A DNA stretch of 64,000 bases from Thereva unica (lineage: Eukaryota > Arthropoda > Insecta > Diptera > Therevidae): contig OX465283.1 in the NCBI GenBank assembly GCA_949987705.1, forward strand, positions 96,335,813-96,399,812. The letters are read 5' to 3'. Position numbers and translations under genes: made by a program. The notes below the pieces were generated by a model that saw only the letters and a program-made list of their open reading frames with translations, made no database searches and was not told where the DNA came from. This document shows positions 52,088-63,800 of the stretch, in pieces (position 1 is the stretch's first letter; every line of letters starts with the position of its first letter).

Positions 52088-53657
52088 CGTCCCCCCTTAA
52101 GTGAAGCGACGGCCAGAGGAGCTGGACCCTTGGAGGTTGGTCGGTGCCATTGGAATTTGTCTGTGTGTTTGTTACGTTAGCCGGGTTTCTTTGCTTCCTT
52201 TGGAGATAGAACCAAATGATGATGATGATGGTAATGCAGATGAAGGTTGAAGAAATTCCGTATGTGAAGTTTACTGTATGACTCATTCTTGTTTGTAGCA
52301 GATCGATCGTTTGTCTATTTTGGAAATGATAGGATTTGAGTTTTTGAAGCGAAAGTTGGTCTGTGATGGATATAGCCTTTATTTGGTTGAATGTAGATGG
52401 ATAAATTCTGATGTCGTCCCAATAAACGCTGCTTCGTCCTTCATAAGTTATTCCATTTATTTGAACTTGACATTGTTTAAAATATATAAGCAACGTTCCC
52501 GTAACCCTTCGTTGGTTAAGATCGCAAGTTGACATTATTGTTGTTTCTGGAGTATTGATAAGAAGGATATAATCAGGTTCTGGTTGCATGATTTCGGTGG
52601 TTTCATGTTGATCTTCTAAATTACATTCTGCTGGGAGGTTGTTGATAAGTTTAACGATGCATCTGGACTCGTTAGCTTTCTTTTGGTCTTGTGACCATTT
52701 ACAATAAAATATTTCTTCTATCTGAGGACATGCAACGTCAAAGTATTGAATATTTTCGGGACTAAGGATTGCAAAGGGTTTGGATACTATTCTTTTGGTT
52801 CTGTTTATAGGTAGGGGTATAAGGTGAAAAAGGAAGTAATCTTCATTTACTGTTATGGGAATTTGAATATTAAAAATTATATTTGAATCATTATAGTAGG
52901 CTTGCAGATTGAGCAGTTCATAAATGTGCTCATCCGATTCTATATTTATAGATTGGTTTTTGAAAATATAATAAATTTCGGTTAATTCATTGGGACTCAA
53001 TATTTGCTTGGAAATTATGTTCAATCTAGCCAGCATGACTGCCTCGGCGATATTAGTCAAGTGATTACTCAATAGGTCGATGTTGTAATTTACTTGATTG
53101 AGATATTGTGCTTGTTTAATAAACAGTTCCTTGGAATTAATATTATTATTTATTCGATTTTGGAATTGTTGCATGTAATTTTCAATAGCTGCTTGTTGTG
53201 TATTTATATGTGTTGATATCTTGTCAAATCTTTCAGCCATTTGGTTGTTTATCTTAGTTTGTATATTTATTTCATTTTTGAGAATGGATTGATTAGTGAT
53301 AAGTGATTCTATTTCCTCATTTAAACGAGTTGCGTCGTAGGCGTCCATGTTACCGGTTATACTTTTTATAACAGAACCTAAACCGTCAATAAGCCCTCGT
53401 TTAAGTCTTCTTTTGGGCATTAGAGTATTTAATTTGTTCTCTATTTCCTCTAGTTTTAATTTTGTAATTTTCAAAGAGTCAGTGAGTTCTTTTGAGTTGT
53501 TTAAGGCTATTATTGAATCAGTAATTCTTTTGATATTTTCCTCATACTTATTTAATCTGATAATATGGAGTAGATTACTATAACTGCGGATAACTTTAGC
53601 TTTTCCTAAACGCATGGGAAGTAACCCCTGGCTATTGCTGAGATCCTGGATCTCCAT
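52044..53657 (-). CDS. Errantivirus envelope-like fusion protein (endogenous copy)
   Basis: 537 residues on the minus strand, ending inside the 3' LTR as in other errantiviruses. Near residue 84 is a furin-type site (R-L-K-R) followed by a Gly-rich segment starting GLIDGLGS, the hallmark shared with baculovirus F proteins. Long coiled-coil helices follow (about residues 110-200), a Cys-containing middle domain, and one C-terminal membrane anchor (about residues 470-490, isoleucine-rich) with a basic cytoplasmic tail. The frame is unbroken, but no signal peptide is visible at the annotated Met. In errantiviruses env is made from a spliced RNA, and TTTCAG on the minus strand at about 53682-53687 could be the acceptor. 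Confidence 0.8.
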   Translation of the reverse strand: MEIQDLSNSQGLLPMRLGKAKVIRSYSNLLHIIRLNKYEENIKRITDSIIALNNSKELTDSLKITKLKLEEIENKLNTLMPKRRLKRGLIDGLGSVIKSITGNMDAYDATRLNEEIESLITNQSILKNEINIQTKINNQMAERFDKISTHINTQQAAIENYMQQFQNRINNNINSKELFIKQAQYLNQVNYNIDLLSNHLTNIAEAVMLARLNIISKQILSPNELTEIYYIFKNQSINIESDEHIYELLNLQAYYNDSNIIFNIQIPITVNEDYFLFHLIPLPINRTKRIVSKPFAILSPENIQYFDVACPQIEEIFYCKWSQDQKKANESRCIVKLINNLPAECNLEDQHETTEIMQPEPDYILLINTPETTIMSTCDLNQRRVTGTLLIYFKQCQVQINGITYEGRSSVYWDDIRIYPSTFNQIKAISITDQLSLQKLKSYHFQNRQTIDLLQTRMSHTVNFTYGISSTFICITIIIIIWFYLQRKQRNPANVTNTQTNSNGTDQPPRVQLLWPSLHLRGDELHTNPQPIASTVI

Positions 53658-54582
53658 TTTCTGTCCTTGAGCTGCGCATACCCTGAAATTTAAGTTTCTT
53701 CTTAATTCTACATTTATGAAATTTTTTATCTTTACCTACAAGTACTGTCGCTAATCTATTCTGCTTAACTTTATGCTTAGTGAATCTTGGAGTTAACTTG
53801 TTACGTCTACATTCTTTCCTGAATATATCTGAACCTTCATTTAATATATCTGGCTGATCCCTATTTTGGTTTAATTTATTGATATTCTTAAGTGTTCTAT
53901 CTTCTAATAATGCTTTTATGCTAGGATATAGTTTTGCTTGGAATTCATTCAACCTTTGTAAATATTCGTGTTCATTATTATATTTTATATTATTATTAAA
54001 TCTATAAGTTCTCCCATAGAAAAGCTGGTATGGAGTATATTTTGTAGCACTATGGATGGCGTTATTATATGTAATTATTGCCTCATTCAGAAGTTCTTCG
54101 TGATCCATATCCTTCTGCTTATCATAAATAATTCTATAAATTTCCGTTAGCGTAGAATGCATACGTTCAACAGGGGCATTACTGCTCGTCTGTTGAAATG
54201 AAGTAATATGGTGAGTTATCTCATATTGGGAGCAAAAATCCTTAAATATGGTTGAAGTAAACTCTGAACCTTGATCCGAAACTAGTTTCTTCGGTAAGCC
54301 GTGTAGGCTAATATAATGTTTTAAACATTTAATGATTGACAAGCTATTTCGAGCTGGTAGTGTATAGGCGGCGGCGAATTTGGAAAATTTGTCTAGTAAG
54401 GTGAGTACTTGTTTGTGGTTGATGCTATATATGTCTGTATGTATTATGTCAAGCGGTTTTTCAGGGGTTTCTGGGATTTGATATTGTAATTTAGGAGGAT
54501 TTCTGTCATACTTCATAGTTTGACAGATTTCGCAGTTATTAATAATTTTTGCGATTTTAATTTTGATTGTAACTGTCAAGGG
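53632..54582 (-). CDS. Errantivirus integrase, C-terminal two thirds (truncated pol)
   Basis: The frame overlaps env by 26 bp. It holds the end of the zinc domain (NNCEICQTMKYDR), core Asp in IIHTDIYSI, Asp in VSDQGSEFTS and Glu in NAPVERMHSTL, and a basic C-terminal domain. Sequence resembling integrase starts at about 54582; the residues in front (to 54621) are unrelated, so the element is broken there and RT, protease and gag are absent. Confidence 0.8.
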   Translation of the reverse strand, partial: PLTVTIKIKIAKIINNCEICQTMKYDRNPPKLQYQIPETPEKPLDIIHTDIYSINHKQVLTLLDKFSKFAAAYTLPARNSLSIIKCLKHYISLHGLPKKLVSDQGSEFTSTIFKDFCSQYEITHHITSFQQTSSNAPVERMHSTLTEIYRIIYDKQKDMDHEELLNEAIITYNNAIHSATKYTPYQLFYGRTYRFNNNIKYNNEHEYLQRLNEFQAKLYPSIKALLEDRTLKNINKLNQNRDQPDILNEGSDIFRKECRRNKLTPRFTKHKVKQNRLATVLVGKDKKFHKCRIKKKLKFQGMRSSRTENGDPGSQQ

Positions 54583-55125
54583 TAGGGGTGCCTTAGCACG
54601 AAATAAAATAAATTTAAGCACATCTCAGAGAAAGATGCGAAGGACTATCATTACAAAACAAATTAGAGGAAGGGGGCAGATAAGAAGGTGGCTGGGATGG
54701 CTTGACCGCCTTGGGGTAATGCCTGAATCGTGAGGCATCCGCGGCACCGATGGTCGGCACGACTTGCGGAGCGCTAACTAGCTCGACGGATGGGGCGGGG
54801 TTCGCGGTGCAGGGATGCCGAAGGGTGACAGTATATAACAAAAACTCGTGCCTATATCTGAAAGTAAAGGAGAGGCGGCGGCGGATGGAAAAGCCTACCT
54901 AGGTCAACGAGAGGGGATCGGAGTAAAAAGAAAAGAAAGGAGTTGGGCAACAAACGCCGGTCACCGTTGCAGAAAGCCACATGCTAGTCGGGACTTAGTG
55001 GTAAGCACTTACCCCGTGAGAAGGCTTCCATGTTCCAGGGGGCCCCATTGGGAGGGTACTTATCTAAACATCTTAACCGCTTAACCTTTTAATTATCTCA
55101 AGTGTTGATTATTTAAATTTACCAT
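54583..55125. other. Unassigned GC-richer stretch beyond the errantivirus break
   Basis: No frame or family recognised. Sequence composition differs sharply from the AT-rich DNA on the right. Confidence 0.4.
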
Positions 55126-55370
55126 TTATCCTTTAAATTATCCCAATATTTTATCTTTAAAATTTCTATCAAAGAAATAATTAGCTAAATTTTTATTATT
55201 TATCCTTTAAATTAGCTCAAAGTATTATCTTTAAAATTTATTTCAAAGAATTAATTAGTTAAATTTATATTATTTATCCTTTAAATTAGCTCAAAGTATT
55301 ATCTTTAAAATTTATTTCAAAGAATTAATTAGTTAAATTTATATTATTTATCCTTTAAATTGTCTCGATG
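55126..55370 (+). repeat. 74-bp tandem repeat, about 3.3 copies
   Basis: TTATCCTTTAAATTA recurs at 55126, 55200, 55274 and 55348, exactly 74 bp apart. The middle units are nearly identical. Confidence 0.9.
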
Positions 55371-55529
55371 CATTATCGTTTTTAATGATATAGTTATTCC
55401 AGTTTTTTAGTTCATCCTCAGATTAGTGCCTTCGGCCATAGTGCCTCATTACTTAGTCATCATGCGGATGATTTTTAAAGAAAATTATTTGTGTTTATAT
55501 TATTTTTAATTCTTTGATCAATTTGAAGT

Positions 55530-56115
55530 ATATGTATTATAATATATATCAATTACAAAACCATTATAAGCCAATTTCATATCAATTATATGTATTATAT
55601 TATTTATATTTATTATATTCATTATCATTTACATATCCATTATATACCAATTTCATATCAATTATTTGTATTATATTTAATTTTAGGCATTATATCATAT
55701 CTCAATTACAAAACCATGATATGCCAATTTCATATCAATTTTATGTACTATATCATTTATATTTATTATATTCAATATCAATTACATATCCATTTTATAC
55801 CAATTTCATATCAATTATTTGTATTATTAAACTATATGTATTATTTTCATTATCAATTGCATATTCATTATATACCAATTTCATATCAATTATCTGTGTT
55901 ATATTAAACTATATGTATTATATTCATTATCAATATATATATATACCAATTTCATATCAATTATTTGTATTATATTCAACTATATGTATTAGGTTCCTTA
56001 TCAATTGCATACCCGTTATATATCAATTTCATAACCATTATTTGTATTATATTAAATTTTATGTATTATATCCTATCTCAATTAGAAAACCATAATATGC
56101 CAATTTCACATCAAT
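55530..56115 (+). repeat. 70-80 bp AT-rich tandem repeat, about 7 copies
   Basis: CCAATTTCATATCAATT recurs about every 70-80 bp from 55571 to 56099 with variable spacers. The long low-complexity ORF here (many Tyr/Ile) is a by-product. Confidence 0.85.
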
Positions 56116-59100
56116 TTACCGGTCTTCACTCCTACAATCTAACTTGTCAGGCCGTGGTTGGGCGAGAGTGCCCTTTTTCTCTTATATTAGCGAACAACAA
56201 AAAAAACTAAAAGTTCCCTATTTTTTCATTTCGCCAACCCACTTAAGTGTAACTTTATCAAACCACCATCAATCGCGAAGCAAGAATTTGCTACCACCAA
56301 CACGCGAAAACTTATGCTATTTCTTCAGATGACAAGGAAATGATTAATTATTCGAGCAAATACTTAATGATCCAACATTCGAGTTTCCTCGATACTATAA
56401 TTTTCTTATACTAAAATGTACGCAACAACGTTTTATTCAAAATATATATTTTTTTTTTTTTTCAATTACCTTTGCCTCATATATGAGATGTCATATATGA
56501 CGATACTATTATTGTTATTTTTTTCTAAATACCTTCAAGAGTCCTCAATCTACTGTAAAAACCAGCCTTAGTGGGGGGGGTACCTTCAATATTACAATTT
56601 CAATTCTTCCGTTTCCCCTTCTTGATCGTCCCAAGGAAAATCCTGTTTTTTTCTTTTCACCGCGCGTCCACTTGGTTCTTTTTATTTATTGTCAGCTCTG
56701 CTCACTAACATCAAAACCCTAAAATCAAAAAAAAACCTAAAACGAAAATAAGATAATTTATTATGACAAGGGCCTGGTTTCCTTGTCTCTCTGGCCCTTG
56801 GTTTTCCTCAAATTCTTGTGTGGAACTTTTCCAATTACATGAAATACACAGAATTTTATATCACATAATTTTTTTTCTTGGTCGTTCAAATGACACTCAC
56901 AACCTCACTTTCCAACAACCGTTATAACCGAACTTTTCTTTTGACTCAAACGGTATCATTGAATTACTTCTAAAAACCGGTTTTTGTATTGTAATTATGT
57001 TTAACGGGAATGTAGATTTTCTACTCTATATTACTTAAACACCAGAAAAATTACTACTCCATTATTTTACCCAAAAAAAATCACCACGATGGCTTGACAC
57101 GCGGCCGTAATGCACGCGTAAGTAAATCCCGTTATCACTACTAAGATAGTAAATTCTTGTTGGATTAAATGGAATACACCGAACTTTAAAATATTATATA
57201 TATGACCGCAACCATGCGCGAAATTTCGTGGCCCTTTCTAGTGGGTGATTAATTCACCCTTGATTACCTGTATTTAATTCTCCAAAAATGAAATAATAAA
57301 CAAAAATTTTCTCATATTCTACATACCAATGTGTGCCCAGGATTATAACCCAGTCACACCTGTTACCTGATTTATTCCAAAAACCTCGAAATGTCTCCCG
57401 TGAACATCTAAAATCCTTTTCCGGGCGTCTCACGGTTCAGTTTTCTTCCCTAAATTTTCACTACTTTTCTCTCACTTTTCACCTTGTAATAATTACTTTT
57501 CATCACTTGTTACTTATTCGAATCGCAGCGAGTCACTCACTGCCCGATGCCGGTTGTCCATCCGAAGTTCTCCTTCCTTCCCATCAAAAAAAACGCCCGA
57601 TCAGGCGATCCCTCGTAAGCGGCATGCACACATCGACACAATCACGCCGTTAGCCTGCATTACAGGCGAATTTCTCAATTTTTCGTAGCTTCGGTGCCGT
57701 CGGAGCCGATTTTGTCCACCGGTACTGATTTTTTTCTTATTAGCATGGTGTTGGTGCATTTTTCTAATTTATTTATGCGTGGTGGCCAGTTGATAACAAT
57801 TTGTCTATTTGAGGAAACCGAAAAGGTCTGCCCGGGGTTACCATCTCTATTTTTCTCTTTTTCTTTTGGGATATTGATGAATTTATTGAGTATTTGTTTA
57901 GACAAAATTTTGTTTAAAAAAAAATGAGAGAGTGAAATTTGATTCTTAAACAATTTTTCACAGACTTTAGTTGAAGCAATAATTAATGATAGAGAGAGAT
58001 GAGAGGTGGTGAAGTTAAAATTATGTTTAAAAAAGCTATCCAATATTTTTTTGGGGGGTAACAAAAGTATGCTTTCTCATATATGTATGTGGTTTTTGTA
58101 CATAAGTGTTCTGGTCCCTATTTTAAGACATAAAACCTATTGTGAATGGATCGGATTTTTATTGAGGTTTGTATTTAGGCAGGCGGCCGTTACAACGCGC
58201 GTCACCTAGATGTCGCCAGAGGAGAGGGGACTCGAAAAGAATAAACGGGGGCCTGCTATAGAAATGGCAATTTTTGGCAACGTGTGGCTCACCCACTCCC
58301 TGAGATACAACAAGTCTCATGCTCTATCACTGGTTTTCATCTTGGGAGAGGTAAAGGGTTAAGGTTCCTCAAGTTGTTCCGAATTGAGTTACACTAGTGA
58401 TAAGAGGCAACATACATCGGCCATTCCGCCGCGCCTTTGGAAGGGCGAGCTATCGCGACTCGGTGTTAGAAGTTTCCATAATTCCCGCCTCGTTGAGGAT
58501 TGCCTTGGGTACGAGCAATCATTTCGGACAACGGCGCTCGTCAACGGCCACGGCTTGGTTTTCCTATAAACCGTTACACCAGGCGTCTCCTACTGAGTGT
58601 CGCACGAGTGACGTTTTGTTTCGTCAGGGATAATCCCAACTCTACATGTCGCTCGTGTTCTTTTCGGCAGACGTCTTACAGGGTCGATTGGGCCTCATGA
58701 GCCGGGAGTGTGTCTAGATTCGTCGGCTCCATACTCAAAAGGACATAATCCTGGCGGTGTTAAGATTTCATGGAAGAGGGTGGCGAAGGTTTTGGGCGGT
58801 TGACGCGATGATGTTGACAGAAGCGATGGCTTCAAGCGTGAAACTCATAGAAGCAATGGAGGCTCAGAACTATTTGATGAAGACAAAGAAAATGGTTTTT
58901 GGGAAGTGATATCGCCTAGGAAACAGGAATGGTCAAGAAAGAGGTGGGAGAGGGAGCAGAAAACACGACGACGAGCGTGGAGATGTAGATGAAGCAACGG
59001 AAACCCCAATAGAGGTGTACATGATCCCTGCGCCAATAAATCAACAATACCACCTTAAAGTGGCCAACATTTATATTAGTCTGGGATAGAGAGAAGGGTT

Positions 59101-60802
59101 GTTTAATTTATATAAGATAATAGCACTGGCAAACGAACAGCAACAGACTTTTTGCGACTGTATATGCGATAAATATTTAGAGTCACTTACTAGAATAGAA
59201 ATATAATAAGCTAGCGTATAAGTGTGAAAATTGTGATAACCACTAAACCTACTAGTATGCCAAAGGTAAGTTTGTAGAGAAAAGTTCTTAAGTTAATTTC
59301 TAAACGAAAAATGTATCTAATATAGCCAAAAACTAATGAGCCTAGTAATACGTTAAAGAAAGCCAAAAAAATCATGAACTAATAAGTATGGTCCCCGGCA
59401 AGAGACGTTCCCTTACCAGCGGAGGTGGCTGATGGCGCTGATGACAGTCCGTTGTGAGTCCTTCAGATCCCAGCTGGAAGGAACCAGAAACAATGAATAC
59501 CCCATAGGGAAGCTCGTTGAGGGGGCGAGGCTAGATACAGGTATAACCCCGTCCTCTCCAAGAGAGACTTCATGCTACGACACCCTGGTTTCCCAGGCAA
59601 GTTGAACGACAGTGACCATGACTAAAAGAAATAGGATTGGGGTGGGAGAAGGAGTGATAGAAATCTCCGTTTGATGAAAATCTTGGAACCGCTCTGCCGT
59701 CCCTCTACGACTGGTCAGAGGCTGAGCCTGCTGAAATCCAGGAAAGTGAGACGACTGGAGAGTTCTTTGACGGGGTCGGGTGGCTACCATTGTGCCGAAC
59801 CTGTCGCAAGGTCAGGCAATGAAATGCCTGTTAGCCCAGACGGGGCAGCTCCAACATCGTTGGATCCCACCGACCATACTAAATAATGAAATAGTAAGAA
59901 AATAGTGTGGGTTCCGTGGCCAGTAAAACTCGCGCAGTGCCAGGCGATAGGACGCCTGTTAGCCAGACTCCGAGTCTGTCTGACAGGAACTAATTGAATT
60001 CGGAGACTACCGCAAAGGAATGAAAAAGTGAAATTATAGAGAAGGAAGAAATATAGGAGAGCGGAAAAGAAACAATGTCAAGAGCTAAGGCACCGCGGTA
60101 AGTGCCGTCGCCCATTCTTAAATAATTACGTATTACTAACCATCGGTGCAGTTGTGGGGGCGTTTGATGAAGTGGGACAACACCTTTATCAAGTATCTAG
60201 ATTCGAGAAGGGAACCAAATTATTTGCTATTCTGAAGGCGAGGGGACCTAGTGGAACTCTGGCATACGTTGGAACACAGCGCAATACCGACCGTGTTGCA
60301 TTGCTGCTATCTGGAAGTGGACATTGTGAAACTTGGGTCTATGAACTACTCATCGCAGGGCGGAGCGGCATGACAGGAAGACTGGTCTGGCAGCCTTGGG
60401 ATAAATTTTGACATTATAACTCGGTCCCAGACGACCAAGCATAACAACGAGGTGTACCATCCGCTAGGGAAGCTACCTAAGCGGACCTCGGCGGGTACCC
60501 TATTATTAACCGGTGAAGCCGGCGAGATGCCTTATTAGGGCTACTCGGGGTTGGACTTGCTTCCAAACATGCTGGGTCGCGACATGACGAGAATGTTGTG
60601 AACCCGATCGAGCCTTGAAGTGACTTCGTGCTTCCGCTGGGAGATTCGAGGCAAATCCACTTTGTCCCGAAGTATCCCCACGGAAGTACCAAATCACTTC
60701 TTCGGCAAGTGCCTTCGCCCATGGATTCGATCCTACGGCAATGCCATATTGTCGTCGTCCTGAACTCATGGTCAGTGAGGCTACTTCCCAATAGTCAGCT
60801 CG
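56116..60802. other. Unassigned region; right half may be 3' sequence of element E
   Basis: 56116-57500 is AT-rich with no gene. 57500-60802 is more GC-rich; short ORFs on both strands show no family I recognise. As it lies directly downstream of the minus-strand pol at 60803, part is probably its 3' untranslated region or LTR. I found no second LTR to prove this. GCAATGAAATGCCTGTTAGCC (about 59815) and GCGATAGGACGCCTGTTAGCC (about 59943) are related direct repeats. Confidence 0.4.
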
Positions 60803-63800
60803 TCAGGCCTTAATGTCTTTAGCGTGGTAGATGCCAAGGCTACGCCCTGTCAGGTCCTCCAGCTCGTATCTGCTGGTACCTATTGGTCTTTTCACCCTTG
60901 CCTTTGTAAATTTGTCAGCTAGTTTGGCACAGAAGCGTTCAGCTTTCTTACTGACTGGGAAGGTCCTATAATACACGATCTGGCCAGGCGAGAAACATAC
61001 GGCCTTACAGCGTAGGTTGTAATTTTTCTTGTGCCTAGCGTGTGCTGCGGCGAGCTGGTGCTCTACTTGCTCACGTAGGGCCTGACCACGGTCCACTGCC
61101 GGTAGCACGGCAATCCCTCCCTCTCTCAGGGCTCCCAGGGTTTTCAGCAGAGGATACGCTGATCCGTGAAGGACCATGGGGTATCCGAAGAGAGCCTGAT
61201 AGGGAGAGGTGCCGATGGACTCATGGCGAGCACTACGGAAAGCACACTCTATCGCCGACAGGTGTTTGTCCCAGTCACGGTGATCGGTGCCCAAATATGA
61301 GCGAATAGCTGACAAAACCGAGCGATTCACTCGTTCTGAAGCGTTGGGGTGAGGAGCATAAACCGCCGTTCGCAGGTGCTGGATGCCATAGTCCGTTAGT
61401 AATTTCTCGAACTCCTTGTATGTAAAATGCTTTCCGTTGTCGGAAAAGATGGTCTCTGGGACGCCGAAGGCGTGGAAGATACGTTGTTCAAGAAAGCTAA
61501 CGGCGGCGCTAGAAGTTTCTGCATTTACCGGGTGGAGGAAGGTAAATTTCGTGAAAGCGTCTAAAACGACAAAGATTGCAGTGTATCCTTTCTTCGTTCG
61601 TGGGTACGGACCCATATAGTCCACGTACAAAAACTGGAATGGACGTTGTACCTCCATGGCTTCACCCATAGGTGGTCTTAAGATGGTGTTGGGGGCCTTA
61701 GTTGCCTTGCACGTGGCACAAGAGGAGATGAAGGACCGAACCTGACTAGACATGCCGGGCCAATAATATTTCTCGCGAAGTCGTGCAAGGGTCTTTGCTA
61801 TTCCGCCATGAGCAGCTTGAGGTGGCGCGTGGGCAGACTCGATAGCTTGAGCAGTCAGTTCTACAGGTAGCCACAATTTCCAACAGAGATCGTCCATTTC
61901 AGGGTCGCCAGTGCGCGGGGCTGTACGATGAAATACGTACCCTTCTGAGGTCCGCAGATCAGGTAGTTGATCAGTCTTTGTGGTCACTTGCTCAACGAGC
62001 TGGACATAGTCTTCAGATTTAAAGGCAGGGGACGATAGGTCCACGTCACTGCAGTAGAACAAGTCGTCGACGCAATCTATTCGCGACAGCGCGTCCGGCA
62101 CTACGTTCTGGCAACCCTTCCGGTGCTCTATTGTAAATTGGAACCCTTGCAGTTTCAGGCTCCAACGAGCTAGACGCCCGTTTAAGTCATTCTGATTCAT
62201 GAGCCACCTTAGGCTTGCGTGGTCCGTGATGATCGTGAAGGGGTGGCCTTCCACATACGCTCGGAACTTCTTCACGCTCAGCACCGCAGCATAGCACTCT
62301 AACTCAGTGATTGAATAATTACGTTGAGCAGTATTCAACTTCTTCGAGAAATAGGCGATAGGGTGTTCTTCATCACCGCGTCGTTGGAACAGGACGCTTC
62401 CTACTCCGGTCTTACTGGCGTCACATTGTATAAAGAAAGGGCTAGTGAAATCCGGGGTCACCAACAAGGGTGCAGACATCATGGACTTCTTCAGTTCCTC
62501 AAATGCCTCTTGGGCTTCGTCAGTCCAAGCAAATTTGCCGTTCTTAAGGCAGTCGGTGATGGGAGAGGCAATGCTGGCATAGTTACCTATGAAGCGCCGG
62601 TACCATCCCGTCATTCCCAAAAACCGTCGTACCTGCTTGGCCGACTTTGGAACTGGGAACTCCCTGATGGCTGAAACCTTGTCGGGGTCCGTTTTAAGCG
62701 TACCATCGCCTATGATAAAACCAAGATATTTCACTTCCCGGACGCAAAACCGGCTTTTATTCAAATTAACCGTCAAACCTGCATAACGCAAACAGTTTGC
62801 GACCTGCTCCAACGTTTGGACATGGATCTCGAAACTCGGAGACACCACCAATAGGTCGTCTAGATAGACGAAGACACGTTCTCGAAGGGAGCCTGGAATC
62901 ACTTTGTCCATGAGGCGACACATGCGTTGCGGGGCGTTACAAAGCCCGAACGGCATTACCTTAAATTGATATAACGGCCTTCCAGGGACGGTGAAGGCCG
63001 TCTTCTCTCGGGATTTTTCCTCCAAGGGGATTTGCCAGAAGGCATCCTTGAGGTCAATCGCCGAGATGAATCGGGTATCCTGCAATCGTCCTAGGAGGCC
63101 GTCTATGTGGGGCAGTGGATATGCATCTTTCACGGTCACCGCGTTCACCTTCCGGGAATCCAGGCAAAGGCGAACTTTGCCAGGTTTTCGGACCAAGACG
63201 ACGGGAGAGTTCCACGGGCTATTTGATTCCTCTATCACGCCTAGGCTCAGCATGCGGTCGACTTCCTCATACATGAGGGTCTGAATGGCAGGAGAGACAG
63301 GGTAATGTCTCTGCTTGATGGGTACCGCCTCGCCAGTGTCGATTACATGCTGCTCCAAGTGCGTTCGGCCTAACCCGGAGGCATCAAAAGACGGGAAACG
63401 CGCTCGTGCCTGGTCTAGAATTGTCTGTTGGGCTTCGGTCAGGTGGTGGCTGTTAGGGTCTTGCGAAAGGGGTAACTGGAGTTCCCCTATTATATGGGGC
63501 GCTAGTCTGAAAGCCCTCCAGAAGTCAACTCCGAGGTAGAGTCTTTGTGCCAAACTAGGGACTATAAAGAGAGTAAGCGTGTGTGTACGGTGTCCATAAG
63601 ACACGGGGACGGTCACGTAACCTAGTATGTCTTTAGGAGTTCCATCTGCAACCTGAACAGTGGTGTTTAGACGATACAGCTGCACTTCTGGATGTTCTTT
63701 GAGAAGCGACTCTGCCCCTCTTCCCAGGCAACTGAAGCTAGCACCACTGTCCAACAGTCCGACTATGGGCTCACCTAGAAGGTACACTTTGGCGAATGGG

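Noticed and set aside
55514..56095. 193-residue ORF rich in Tyr/Ile
   Set aside because: It is the translation of an AT-rich tandem repeat; similar ORFs exist in two frames.
58384..58700. Three overlapping ORFs of 61-78 residues
   Set aside because: No motif seen; a faint Cys-x2-Cys pattern is too weak to call a LINE zinc knuckle.
60154..60411. 85-residue ORF
   Set aside because: No recognisable domain and no start or frame conservation; lies in the probable 3' region of element E.
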